A stretch of DNA of 64,000 nucleotides from Phoenix dactylifera. Its lineage: Eukaryota; Streptophyta; Magnoliopsida; Arecales; Arecaceae. A program made the translations under genes and the position numbers. The notes under the pieces are model-generated. The model was not told where the DNA came from. It searched no databases and was given only the letters and a program-made list of their open reading frames with translations. Below are positions 10,739 to 22,871 of the stretch, in pieces; within the stretch, counting starts at the first letter, position 1, and every line of letters starts with the position of its first letter. The stretch lies in NCBI RefSeq assembly GCF_009389715.1, contig NC_052400.1:18569674-18633673 (forward strand). The letters run 5' to 3'.

Positions 10739-10805
10739 GGTAAAAGAGAGGGGCAAGGGAAAAAAGCAGTTGTTGACACTGCTGTATACTGGGCTGGGGG
10801 AATGG

Positions 10806-10813
10806 CTTTTATA
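10806..10813 (-). promoter_or_regulatory. TATA box of GDSL gene 2
   Basis: TATAAAAG on the minus strand, 68 bp upstream of the start codon. The neighbouring copy has TATAAATG at the same distance, which supports both starts. Confidence 0.65.
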
Positions 10814-11891
10814 GTGATTCCTTGGTTCTCTGTGACTTGTTTTTTTTTTTTTTTTTGGTTCCCACCGCCTTCCGCTTGTCTTTGGTTAGTCGTACATTTC
10901 CACGAGACATTAGTTCGGAGACGCGGGTAGGTAAAGGCAGAAGAGGTCTGACCCGTCATCTTTAGCGATTCAATGACATTTTTCCAAACGCATTCGGACT
11001 TTCCCAGATCACATGATCTACCGCGCAAAACGCGGCACAAGACTGGATCCCCAGCGCCTATGACATTTTTTTTTTTTTAATGATCAGGGAGGCAAAATGC
11101 CATCCGGCTTTTATTAATATATGAGAGAAAATAGTAGTTCGACTGATAACCTTTAATTTATCAAAAAATAAAAGATTCTTCAACCCTTAATAATTAATGA
11201 ATATATGAGTTGCACATATCAAGAAGGGGAACAAAGAGGAATCTGAAGCTCCCTCCTATAGGAAACATACTAGATGCCCTGCCAGTTGGCCAAAACACTG
11301 GAAATGGGTCGAACTAGGCCAGGCTGTGTGCTTGCTTGGGTACAAAATTACTTTTTTAAGCTGTGAATTAGGTCTAAGCTTTGAAAATTATATTTAATTA
11401 TAGTCTAAACCCAACCTAAACACAAGACCGGTCCTAAATCTAAATAAACTTGACTTGGATTAAGCTTGAATGGGCTTGACTCAAATTAAGCTTGAATGGT
11501 CATAAATCTAACTCAAGTAGCATGATCCGCATCAAATTGAGAGCATCAAAGATGTCAGCGAGGATAGTGGTGCCGGTGCTGAAGTAATGGAGGGCATGAA
11601 AGTGGAGGAGGAAGATGAGGGTGAGGGCGCAGATTTGGCGGTGAGGGAGCGAAGGAGGAAGGGGGAGGAGAGGGATAAGGTATGAGGAGTTGGGAAAGAA
11701 GGGGGTAGGGTGCAAGGAGTGGGGAAAGAAGAGGCTAAGGTACAATGATGGAGGGTGGAGGGGCCAAGCCATGGGGGTAGCCAAGTAGGGTTAGGAGTTT
11801 GGTTTGAAGCTGAGATATTTCTAATTTACGTTACTTCACATGGTAGTTCATTTGACAAATGCTGATATTATACCTAAGTGATGGCAATGTG
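10814..11891. other. Upstream region of GDSL gene 2, with a retroposon-tail-like segment
   Basis: No gene is supported. At 11068-11140 a T run is followed by GATCAGGGAGGCAAAATGCC and then TTTTATTAAT; reversed, this looks like the 3' end of a LINE (TTTAATAAAA, short G/C-rich piece, poly(A)). A related arrangement occurs near 40.8 kb. A purine-rich tract at 11570-11760 gives a proline-rich reading on the minus strand that I do not accept as a gene. Confidence 0.35.
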
Positions 11892-12645
11892 TTAGGTCTT
11901 GTTTAGAATTGCTATTAACAATAGAGCTTTTGAAATTTTTGAAAGTAAAGCTCTTACAAAAAGCTATTTGGTATTTGATAACTACATTTCTAAAGTACTA
12001 GAAAACTTTAACATATGTTTCATAACCAAACTGATAAAATACTTTTGATATAACAAAATAACAATAAAGGACAATACATAGTATTGTACACGATAGAGTA
12101 TAACAAAATTTAATATTAGATATTATTATATATTAAAACATTATTACATCGTATGATATTATTATAATATAATATATTTGATATATTTATAGAATATAAT
12201 ATGATATGATATAATAAGATATGGCATGATTTGATATAATATAATATAGTAATGTATTATTATATTATTATATTCTTATAAAAATATAATGTAATATAAT
12301 AATGTAATAGCATAACATAACATAATATAATATATTTATAGTATCATAATATATATGATATGATATAACAAAATATCATATCATGTATATATTTGTTCAT
12401 GAGCATTTTAGTCACCATAAAAATTTTACTAAAGCTAGAATAGCTTCTTGACATTTTTAAGAAAGTACTTTCAAGGAGAATCTCAATATTGGAGCTTCCT
12501 CCAAATAGATTTTTTTTCATCTTTTGGCAAAACTTAAATAACTTTCAAATTTTTTTTTCCAGTACCATTATGCCATCCAAAAATATTTTCACAGGGCTAG
12601 AAAGTACTTTTTGACTCTCAAAAAGTATTACCAAATGAGGTCTTA
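11892..12645. mobile_element. Tourist/Harbinger-like MITE, 748 bp
   Basis: The element spans 11895-12642 and is flanked by TTA at 11892-11894 and 12643-12645, the target duplication typical of PIF/Harbinger elements. Its ends are imperfect inverted repeats: GGTCTTGTTTAGAATTGCTA on the left, and on the right in reverse GACCTCATTTGGTAATACTT. Sub-terminal stretches (AGCTTTTGAAA, AAAGTACTTT) are also inverted. The core is almost pure A/T with many GATATGATATAATA phrases. No transposase is encoded. Confidence 0.65.
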
Positions 12646-13503
12646 TTAGATTAACTAAACTAACTTACTTGGTAGGCAAAGAACAGTAGTTGATAAATAC
12701 GAATTGAACCATTTGATCGTTGAGAGGCTAGCTCTTACAATCGCTTTCTTTCGAATAATCTTACCTAATCTTTTCTTTATTTATACTCTAAATAATCTTA
12801 CATCTCTATCATGTATTTCTACCATCAGTAGACCCAGTGAATTCCTTCCTTTATGCATTTGTTTTTCCTTACAAAATTACTATTTATTTATTCCTCCAGT
12901 ACATAACATTTCTTTTTAGAATGAGTAAGGGCCTCAGAGGGGATGAAATGTTCCCCTCCCACCTTTATTAAAAGGTGGTACTAATTACAAGAGTCAGCTC
13001 ATAGATTGGCAGATCGCAGAATGGTCGTCACGGTGTGTCTCCTTGCATTATGAACCCCAGGAACAAAATAATCTTTAGTGCAGCGGCCATGACTGAACTA
13101 GGAGAGGATCTTTTGCCCGAGAAAATTCTAAAATTGTGCGTTTTCCAAACTTGACAGCGGACAGCCAAAGATAATTGATCTCATGCCCTTGCTATCCTGC
13201 TTTTAACTTGGCTGCTTCCTCATTGCTATTCTAAATTCTAGTGCGTTTTTAAAAAAATATTTGTGAAATTGTTCTGAATTTTCAGGCAATAAATACTCCT
13301 GCTTATTGGTTTGGATGAGTTTCCTTCCTCCACTGATTACTAAACAATTGGTTTGAAATTATCTAGTTTTTTTTTCTTGCATCTGTTTCTCTTCTCTCTT
13401 AACAATGTATCTCATCTCTGCCCCTCATCTTTGTTGTAAAAAAGATTAATCTTCAATAAAAGCCAAGTGGCTTCTTTCTGCCTCTCCTTTACATCAAAAA
13501 AGA
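12646..13503. other. Two LINE-type 3' ends pointing outward
   Basis: At 12910-12990, on the minus strand, TTTTAATAAAGGTGGGAGGG leads into a short A-rich end (AAAAAGAAATG). At 13440-13503, on the plus strand, TTCAATAAAAGCCAAGTGGC leads to CATCAAAAAAG. Both look like LINE 3' tails. No reverse transcriptase or RNase H motif could be read between them, so the call rests on tail form only. Confidence 0.35.
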
Positions 13504-16247
13504 AAGCATGCCCCAAGAGTAGTCGAGATGTATTTTACAAACAGATTGCGAGCAAACAAGTTATTAGCATTTTCAGCACCAAGACCACAAGGACTATAAA
13601 ATACAAACACTCCATGCTTTAATTTTTATGCTGTCCCATTAAGTTATAAAATATTTATATACTAATAGTTTGGAAATTAAAGATATGTATAAAACTGATA
13701 GATATGTGTATATAAATAAAATTGGGCAATCAACCGAGATGGGGTTGGATTGGGTCTTAAAACATCAAACCTAGACCCAGCAAAAATTTCAATAAGTCTT
13801 AATTTTGCATCCATATCGAATTCATTCATCAACAGATTAGGGCTAGATTTGGGTTTAGACTAGATTGGGTATCAGAGTTGTAGATTGGAGATGTGGTCCT
13901 GCATACATTAGTTCCATTAGGTGAGGACAAAATGGGTTGACCCTCAAATAGGATTAGAAAAGTCAACAGGCTAATGTCATGTTGCTAAATTTGGGTTTGA
14001 GTTTTTGGGTCAGCTCTATTCCAAATTGTACGTGCTCTCTCTAGTTTTTGGCGTATTGCTATTCGCGTCACTATCATTTCATCAAAAAGTTAGTTGATGA
14101 TAGTTACCAAAAAATAAGTTGATGAAAAGGGCTTCTCATGGATCAAAATTTAGTTTTTGCTTCAAATTGATTAACATTTAAGTAGAATTGAATGCTCTAC
14201 AAAGTGCATTATGAAGATATTAACATTTTACAAAATAAAGATCAAGAAATGTAAGGTAGATTATTGACTTTGAGTGCCTCGATTACCACCATTTTAGAAA
14301 AAAATGAGTGGATTATTTTTGCAATGCAACTTGGTTTGCAAAGCCACGTTAGTGATGCCTATTGCCGCCAAAATGCCCCCCCGACCACAAGACGCCTTAA
14401 GACTGGTGCTAATGAGTTCTATAAAGATTTAGGTCAAGCTTGCAAAGTTGGTCCAAGCTTTCTACTGGTCAAGCTCCAAGCTGAAGATGAAGTGGTCGAC
14501 GGTAGGGATGATCATAGGCCAAGCCTTAGGCCTACACTCTAGTTATTTTTAATCAGACTTCGGGCCGAGCTTATGTAAAATTTGATATTTTCTATGCCCA
14601 AGATTGGCTCATGATCAACTTCAGTCGACGGTGACCGTGCTCAAATGAGGATTTCAATGCTTGTTCTCCAACTTGAAACAGAAATTCAGTTGTTGGAGTC
14701 TATTCGGTGGGGAATCCTCCGAAGTCTAAGTCATGCAACAATCTTAGGAAAATAGTGGATAGTTGAGAGAGACATGACAATGTAAGTACGGTGAATATAA
14801 AAAAAAAACATACATGGAGGTCTCCAAGGTGCTCCTTATATAAGCAAGGGTCGGCATTAGATGCCGAGTATAATTACATGTTCTAATTACTTGGTGACCA
14901 TCCACACATATGCATGTAGGGCCTAACTACGCGTGATCGCGGGCTGGGCTATTTTGGGTAGCCGTTGGACAGAATTTAAATGGTGTCGCGAATGTTTTTA
15001 ATGAAGGACACATAGCGAACCTCTATTGATGGGCATGTTTTTAATGAGGGACACGTGGCGAACTTCTATTGATCAGCATGTCCATGTTGGCAGACATCGA
15101 TTCCGAGGCATATCACTACCAATATGTGATTTTGTCCAGATTTATATACAAATTGTCAAACTGAACCCCATCAGCCATTATTTATGTTTCGTCATTCTTC
15201 TTCTTTGTTTTGTAAAAGAATCACCACCATCCATCAGCCGGTTCACTCTTGAATTATTAAAGAGGGCTGGCATCTGGTTCACTTTGAAAAAGCTTTCTGT
15301 TAAGTTTTTAAACTCTTATTTTAGGGTATTTTGAGGACTTCCTTGGTGAGCTTTTGACAGCAAAGCCTTAGAAGGCCGAAAAACAAGGGCAAGGGGGTTG
15401 AGCCTAAAAATACGAGATGTAACCCTGAAGACAGTTTAAAAATATTTAGTTCAATAACAATATAAGAATACTAGACATCGATTATGGGTTGCTCTAAGTA
15501 GTTCGAAGACGTCAAGCATTGGGAAGGATGTGAAAACTTCGAAGAGACAGAGATAAACCAAGAGATATATTAAGTGGGTTAAAATATTTTCTGAGAGCAT
15601 AATTATCAAGTTAAGTTATATTTTTTAAAATTTTAAAGAGATATTATACAAGGAATAAAGAGTCACTGCCTTCTTTGTTCTAAAAATCAGAACGAGACAT
15701 ATGCTATAATTCATAAATGTAAGCCTTAACGACTGACTCCAAGACAGAAGTCTTTAAGACTATTTCTTACTGTCTTGCCTTGAGGCATAAGCTTTTCCTA
15801 GTCTCCCTTCGCTAATTGACGTAGCCTAACGGTGGGATGAGCCACGTCTCCCTCTGTCTCTGTGTGTGTGTGTTTGATGTGCCTAATTTCTTGCAGCAAG
15901 ATCCTGACTGTACGCCAGCTTCATTTTGAATTTTGTCAGGTTTGCATCCGAACAGCAATGGTTAAAAAAAAAAATCAAAGAAAAAGACAAGGAAACAAAG
16001 CTCCAATGCTGCCACAACTCACGAGGTACAGAATAACCATTTTAATATACTAATTCGCAGGCATGGGCCATAAGCCTCATCATTCCTGAGAACCGAACAG
16101 TTTACAACTTAATTATTGGTCAAATGAATTATATTCTCGGTGGATGAATGAAAAAAAAAAACCTATAGCGAGAAATAAAATATAGTAACAGGGGATGCTC
16201 CTCCGAGAGCTGTTCATCTTATTTTCCCCCTTCAGTTGGCCCCAAAG
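13504..16247. other. Intergenic, no gene recognised
   Basis: About 2.7 kb without recognisable genes. A short imperfect direct repeat lies around 14990-15075: ATGTTTTTAATGAAGGACAC and ATGTTTTTAATGAGGGACAC, each followed by .TAGCGAAC/GTGGCGAAC and TCTATTGAT. A (TG)n run of 12 bases lies at 15860-15873. Confidence 0.4.
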
Positions 16248-18992
16248 CTAGCTCATGATGGGTGGATTGGCGTAGGGACCTCTCAGCAAACCGTTGGCAA
16301 CGTAGCGATTAGCCGCTTCAGTAAAATGAATGCCATCCCAACTCGCATATGTGGAGGGATCATTACATACGTTCGACCCCTTTTGACCACACCTGTAGTC
16401 TAGATTGACGTTGTAAGGGCCACCTCCCCCACAGCAAGCTTTCAGGGCCCCATTGCTAAATCCTGCAACAATTATTTACAAGACTTGGATAAGGGATACC
16501 TTGGCAATAATATACAAACATGAAGTTTAATTTATCGTTCGTTAGTTCCATCAAGATGATGCCCTTTTTAAATGCTCAAGTTCATAAACTTGATGGTACC
16601 AAAGAATTATCCAACACTCAACTTTATAACCACCAATTGATGTTTATCTCTACTTTTCTATATACAATATTCATATGCCTTACTCTTTTTTCTTGCAAAA
16701 AAAAGGGGGGGGAGAAACTTATACAAAGGGGGTTGGACTCCTTTGTGTTCATTAATTGGAAAAAAAAATGGTACAGCAAACTCAAGCCAACCCAAAATAT
16801 CTTATGATTATTGTAGATTTTATTTTTGATATACGTATATATGTATAGACCAATGTAAAATTTATTTTAATTAATGAATATGTCCGTATGGCAATAGATT
16901 GATACAGAGAGATGCATGCCTGCGAATTGGTCTAAGACGACGGCCAGACCTAACCATCAGGGTTTATTTTTCACTCCTGGACCACATGATAGGTCTTATT
17001 TTCTTGTCTTGCGTCAAACTGATTTGATTGGGTATCCGGTAGATGGCAGACCTGGCTCTCATTCGCATGACCTTCACTCTTTTGTTTTGGCCCTCTTCTT
17101 CTTTAGCAAACTCAACCCTAACTTCTTCTAGAGGCAAAATAATGTTGGACTTGAGAATCCAGGAAAGCTTAGTTTCGAGGTGGTTAGCATTGTTCTTTTC
17201 TCAGTAGGAACCTTGTAAAGTGGATATCAGGGACAAAAAGTAGTAGTGATGCCGACCATTGTGAGGACAAAAAAACTCAGAAATCTTTTCTTCCTACAGG
17301 AAAAAATCGCATCATTACAGCTGGGATATGACGTTCAACTGGAGAACGTACAAGACGGTTTAATTAGCATTCTTTTGTCCATAAAAGTCGACATGATTTC
17401 ATGAGACGTCCTTTCCATTGGCCGTCCATAGGTCACGTGATGACGCGTTATCCAGAAAAGAACAGCATACCAACTTGCCAGGCAATTGCCCACAAAAGTT
17501 GATAGCTGCTTGCCATCATAATTAACAAGCAGCTGCAAAGTCAAACCAGCTCCCACTATATGCGATCTTGTCACGGCATCAATTCTATTTGGTTTGGTCT
17601 TATCATTTCTTTTTTGTTATGTTAGAACTAAACTGAGCTCATTGCAAGAACGAACAGGAATCATGCATAAATTATGGAGGAAAAACTCACCATATTTTTG
17701 TGGATTTGTCACAAATTGCATGGCTGCATTATAGAAATCTCCGTAGATGACCCTCGTCCCCGGGTATCTCTGCTGGAGCTGCTGCAGTTTGATCTTTAAC
17801 AATTGATTGTGGTAGAAGGCCACATTGTTGTACTTCTTCAGGCATCCGAACTGATCGTAGTCATCTTTGCTAGTACTTTTGTACAGCTGCAGGTACAAAG
17901 GGAAGCATCCTATGGGCAGGATTCCCGGCACCACCAGATCCACAGCCCCGTTGCTAATCAATCTCTGCGTATAAATTTAACAAACAGCAACAATTGCGTT
18001 GCTTAGCGATCAAATTTAGATCCATATACTAATTGAGTTTAATTCTATCCCTCAAAGTCGCATACCTCGACACCCTTTGCAAGGCCATCTACGATAGTGG
18101 GAGTGTTTGCTCTCACTTCAGCCATGCTCTTGCCCGAGAACAAGAAAGCATTGTAATCATTCCCTCCAAACTCTCCGACGACAAAGAGAGATTTGCCAAC
18201 GTAGTCTTTGCAGCCTGCGCTTCATGTCCATATTGATTTCTTGGTCAAAAAGTGTACATGAAATTGGTAAAAAAGATTTCATGAGTTACCATGCCACCTT
18301 GGGTTGTGCTGCAAAGGGAAGGCTTCATCTGCTCAAACCACGAGATCTGGGTGTTCAGGTTATCGGTGGTGAATATAGATTTGGTAAGACCTCTTCGCTG
18401 GAAGAAGCTATACTCAAGTACTGTGCCGCCGGTGGTGGCGAAGTTCGCTCCTTTTTGGAAGTCCTCGCCAGACTTCAAAGATGGTGGAGGCAGCGGCAGC
18501 CCAACCGCCTCAGCTGCATAATTACGCCAAAACCAACTTTACAGTCAGTCTCAACTTGCTAAGTTGGAAATTTTACACTAAAAATTATACATAAGAAGAG
18601 CAAATTAGAAAGAGGGGATCGAGTTTCTCCTCCTCTTAGGAGGTGGTTTTGGTTCGAATTTTTAGAGATGGTGATCAAGTGTTTGACTAGGATAATTTTA
18701 ATACAATACTCCCACCATTTAAGTAAAAGGAAAAGGAAAAATAGAGGCACAAGTTAAGGATACCAATGAAGTCGATGAACAAGCGTCCATCCGAACATCG
18801 GCCTGTGGGCTTGTGGAAGAAGGTCATGCCATAAGGCCACTTGGAAGTGAGATAAACGCTGGGGTTCTTGACAATGAGGTTTCCAGCATCAGAAAGGGAG
18901 TCCCCGAAGCTAAATATTGCATCATAGCGTTGGGCGCAATAGCAAAGATGGAAGCAAGAGAAGAGGAGGAAGAGTAGGAGAGAAGGCTTCAT
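16248..18992 (-). CDS. GDSL esterase/lipase, intact copy (360 aa, 5 exons)
   Basis: Second intact member of the array. Exons, minus strand: 18764-18992, 18298-18513, 18066-18214, 17691-17964, 16248-16462; all phases agree and give 361 codons including the TAG stop. Exons 2 (216 bp) and 3 (149 bp) have the same length as in the 7.5-10.7 kb gene. A signal peptide covers residues 1-20 (MKPSLLLFLLFSCFHLCYC). Catalytic Ser32 is in FSFGDSLSDAG, oxyanion Gly98 in GANFA, Asn167 in GGND, and Asp332 with His335 in SWDGIH; an unbroken set of family blocks argues for activity. The second-exon donor is GTGGCA; a better-looking GTAACT nine bases on would break the phase. Intron 4 is 1.2 kb. It is probably a secreted or vacuolar esterase; the substrate is unknown. 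Confidence 0.93.
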
Positions 18993-19053
18993 GGTGAGAG
19001 GAGGATGAGGGAAACTTTCTCAACTATGCTGTGATAGGCTTGGGGGTGCCTCT

Positions 19054-19061
19054 CATTTATA
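19054..19061 (-). promoter_or_regulatory. TATA box of GDSL gene 3
   Basis: TATAAATG on the minus strand, 62 bp upstream of the ATG at 18992, equivalent in position to the TATAAAAG of the other intact copy. Confidence 0.65.
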
Positions 19062-19763
19062 GCGTTTTCCTTGTCTTTCGTGTTGTCTCATCTCCTTTTC
19101 TTTTGTGCTGCCTATCTCTTTCCTCTCAGTTACTTTCTTTATTCCCACCACCTTTAGCTTGGAAAACTCCTGTCGGCGAGGCTGGCGGATCGAGCTGCAA
19201 TCTATAGGAATTTAATAGATTCCCAGTCACATGCGCAACAGCTCGAAGCATACGAAACGGTAAAATTTTGCCCTCATTTCGAAGAGCCGGCTAGTAATCG
19301 TGTCATTATTACTCTTCAGAGTTGAATTCAGATTAAAAAAACAAAAGGAAACAAAGACTTTAGGCTGGAGTTTGAATCATTTTGATTTCTTTTACCAGGA
19401 TTCTCCAAAATGTATATTTGCGAAGAAAAGATAAAGCATTAGATGGAGTCGGGATCATTTTAGAATCTTTCTTCTTAGCTTTTTTTATCAATCATGAGTT
19501 CTTAAAAGGATAACGTGTGGTTGGTACTATGCTAGCTGGCTAAGGATATATTCTGTAATTATTAGGCAGAATTCTTTTAAGCAAAATATTGCAGCAAGGG
19601 ATAGCACTCGCTGACGAGTCAAAATGAGGCGTCTTTTCTAATGGCCCGAGTGGCAGGATGGCGTTTACCCTCTGTATAATTTCATTATGACTAGATTTTA
19701 GAGCGGGCCATATGGTATAGGCAGAACTTGCGTGGATCCCATGATATCCATATTGGAGAGAGA

Positions 19764-19765
<2 letters not shown>
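19062..19765. other. Upstream region of GDSL gene 3
   Basis: Probable promoter region of the GDSL gene, then intergenic DNA. Apart from the TATA box I see no clear motif and no coding region. Confidence 0.4.

Positions 19766-19800
<35 letters not shown>
19766..19800. repeat. (CT)n microsatellite
   Basis: About 17 uninterrupted CT units, followed by a C/T-rich tail to 19830. Confidence 0.95.
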
Positions 19801-19805
<5 letters not shown>

Positions 19806-19867
19806 TCCTTCTTTTTTCCTTTTCTTTTTTCTGCAGCACAATGAGGCATCATTAATACAATACGATA

Positions 19868-20117
<250 letters not shown>

Positions 20118-20282
20118 GTTTCATAAAACGTTTTTGGTGAAAAAAAATATGAATGAAAGATCCCACTGAATCGAATTTGATCCATGAATCTAAGAAATAG
20201 TGAGAATTCTTGATCTCTCTCGATATCTCTCTAAATTCGAAGATCCAGGATTTGAATTGATGTCGTTTCATTGATTCCTCCT

Positions 20283-20283
<1 letters not shown>
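20118..20283 (-). pseudogene. ycf2: Plastid-derived ycf2 5' fragment in the nucleus (NUPT)
   Basis: On the minus strand, the ATG at 20271 opens a reading that matches the start of plastid Ycf2: [17 protein letters not shown], then [12 protein letters not shown] and [14 protein letters not shown], ending at Lys-Leu where the TA microsatellite begins at 20117. The 12 bases upstream of the ATG also look like the plastid leader. Several residues differ from the sequence I know for this family (for example Phe for Leu in the ELREIL motif), so it has drifted since insertion. Both borders are TA microsatellite. Only about 51 of over 2,000 codons are present, so it has no function as a gene. Confidence 0.9.

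Positions 20284-20331
<48 letters not shown>
20284..20331. repeat. (TA)n microsatellite
   Basis: About 24 TA units directly abutting the ycf2 fragment on its upstream side. Confidence 0.95.
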
Positions 20332-20335
<4 letters not shown>

Positions 20336-22049
20336 TTTATTAAATATTAATCGTATTTACAACAGAAATAAAAGGCAGAGATGAATTACATTATCAAAAG
20401 AGAAAAGAAATAGATGCGAGAAAAAGAAACTAAATGGTTTCAAACCAAGTGTCTAATAATCAGTGGAGAAAAAAAATTTTATCTAGACCAAGAAACAGGA
20501 GCATTCATTGTCTGAAAGTTCTAAGTAATTTTTCAAAAATTTTCAGAAAAAAATACCAGGATTCAAAATAGCCACAAGCTCTAAATTTTACAGGAGCTTG
20601 AGAAAGTCTTTAAAATGAGGAAACAACTAATTTTCCACCACAAATTTTCATACCACGTCTGGTATAAATGAGCTCTATCTATCCCCAAAATAAATAATAT
20701 GGTTGTATCCATAACTGTAGAACTCTACGGTGCAAAAAAATTTTCAGAGCTGTGCATTACTCAAAAACGAAACCCTACCGGCTCACGTTGTGAAAGTCCT
20801 CGATGTAGGATGCTCTGCCTAACTGCACGAGGGTCTACTCTTCCACGATCAACCATCCATCGAACAGCTTCATCGACGTGGGGATATCCGTGTTTAGAGT
20901 TGGTGCCTAGATGAAGATTTGTGTGAGCCAATCGTGACGTGCCAACGGGCAGCTGTGCGCAAGAAATTTTCATGCAGGATTGCAGTATATAATATCCGAC
21001 CACCCTATACCATGTGGCTCCCACCTCTCGGGCTAATCAGTCGCAGGTGCAATGGATGCGATTCCAAAGCTGAAGGATTCGTGGCCCTAACCAAGTAGGA
21101 TGAGCATGTACCTGAAAAAAAAAGGGGCCGCCCCAAGCATGTAGCCCTCCCCGTCAACCATACAGTCAGTCAGTAGCTATCATGCTAACATTTTCCATTG
21201 AGAAATAATACCCCCGAAAGGACAGAGAGTTTAAATTGCTTGTCCAATTGCCTGTTCGATAAGGATATAAAGTTCTCACCTGCCACAATTATTAGGATTC
21301 TGAACAATGACTAGCCATTAGATTCTTATCCACAATGGCATGAGATATCTACCCATGCATCTACGTATCCTCATTTTTTTTAATCCATTTGGTCCCTCTG
21401 GTTCAATGAACTCCCTGTAGCAGCCCACAGGCTAACTATATATTATTAGTATATGCACTGCACTCGTATCTAGTTAGTAATTCTTTCGTTAGCTATACGA
21501 ACAAATAAAAAGCCTCTCGCTGCTGCTTATTGCTATACTATATTCCTATGAAAGACAAACTAAAAGGTCCAACCGGCTTCTTTGAAGAAAAGGTGATAGA
21601 AATTGACCGACCAGAGGGCAGTTAAGATCGAGTATAGGGTATAGGAAGACTTCTCTGGTTAGCCCAAACTAAACGCACTTCAGCAATGTCATTTTTCCCA
21701 ATAAAGACGCAGTTAAGCAACGTCAAACCATTCAAGCATACCATTCCACACCTGAACTGAATTGAGCGGTGCGGCTACCAAACCATTCCAACACATGACC
21801 CTTCCTGAACCACCACGCCTTGTTAATCCGTACCACTCACCAACCTTCTTCGGGAAACAAAAAAAGAAAAAGAAAAAAATAACACTGCCGGATTCAAATA
21901 GCAGCTCCTCGCTCCGCGCCACCATGGGATCCTGCCGGAATATCCACGGTCTGATACACGCTTACAACAATAATTTATTGGAGTGGCTTCGTTTGCATGA
22001 TAATTTAATCAGGTGACCTACAAATAGGAAATTTTCGCTGTGGACACAA
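20332..22049. other. Intergenic, no gene recognised
   Basis: No gene supported. Short open frames at 20699-21024 read on both strands through a moderately GC-rich patch but match no family I know. Confidence 0.4.
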
Positions 22050-22871
22050 TTGGACAAGGGGTAGTTCTATATACACCCCCCCTATTGCTCAGGACACCCC
22101 CAAAAACCAAAAAAAAAAACCCAAACTAACCTTTAGTGTAATTACCATATTGCCCTTGAAATTTTCTCAGTAGCCCCCTTCCTCCTCCTCCCCATCCCCC
22201 ACCTCCCCCCTCCTCCCCTCCACCTCCCCGTCCTCCCCTCCACCTCCCCCTCCACCTCCCCCTCCTCCTCCTCCGCCTCCCCCCTCCTCCTCCGCCACCT
22301 CCTCTCACTCCTCTTCCCCCACCTCCCCGTCCTCCTTCCTCCTCCTCTCCACCCCCCACCTCCCCGTCCTCCTTCCTCCTCCTCCCCATCCCCCACCTCC
22401 CCCCCCTCCTCCCCTCCACCTCCCCGTCCTCCCCGTCCTCCTCCGCCACCTCCTCTCACTCCTCTTCCCCCATCTCCCCGTCCTCCTTCCTCCTCCTCCC
22501 CATCCCCCACCTCCCCCTCCGCCTCCCCCCGCCTCCCCGTCCTCCTCCTCCGCCTCCCCCCTCCTCCTCCGCCGGCGAGGTGCTCGTTGCTCGGGAGATG
22601 GCCGGGGAGGTGCTTGAGGCGAGGTTTTTTGGGCGGAAGGGAGAAGCCGGCGGGTGTTTTGGAGGGGAAGAGCGGGGTGGGGGGGTTTGGGGGGTGTAGA
22701 GAGCAATTTAGGTGAGGGGGTGGGAAGGGTGGGGGGTAATTTAGGAATTTTTAATTTTTTAGGGGTGTCCTTAGCAAATGGAGGGGTGTAGAGAGTATTT
22801 AATTTTTTTTTAATTTTTGGGGGGTGTCCTGAGCAATAGGGGGGGTGTATATAGAACCACCCTTGGACAAG
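22050..22871. mobile_element. Mutator-like element (MULE), 804 bp, non-autonomous
   Basis: A perfect 9-bp target duplication, TTGGACAAG, lies at 22050-22058 and 22863-22871, which is the length made by Mutator transposases. The element (22059-22862) has inverted ends that agree over about 45 bp: GGGT, A or G, GTTCTATATACACCCCC, then CTATTGCTCAGGACACCCCC, followed by A-rich sequence. A partial second copy of the end motif (GGGGTGTCCTTAGCAAATGG) lies inside the right end at about 22765. The core, 22170-22570, is an imperfect polypyrimidine tract of CCTCCC and CCTCCT units, followed by a GC-rich 100-bp piece. Open frames in the core are low-complexity Gly/Arg/Glu readings and are not genes. No transposase is present. 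Confidence 0.88.

Noticed and set aside
11500-11784. A 94-codon minus-strand frame with a Pro/Leu-rich start
   Set aside because: It crosses a purine-rich simple tract and matches no family; no splice partners or promoter were seen.
18640-18665. GGTTCGAATTT, similar to the B box of a tRNA gene
   Set aside because: No A box or cloverleaf can be built around it, and it lies in intron 1 of a GDSL gene.
22126-22706. Open frames of 107-133 codons rich in Gly, Arg and Glu
   Set aside because: They exist in several overlapping frames because the MULE core is a polypurine/polypyrimidine tract; no domain is present.
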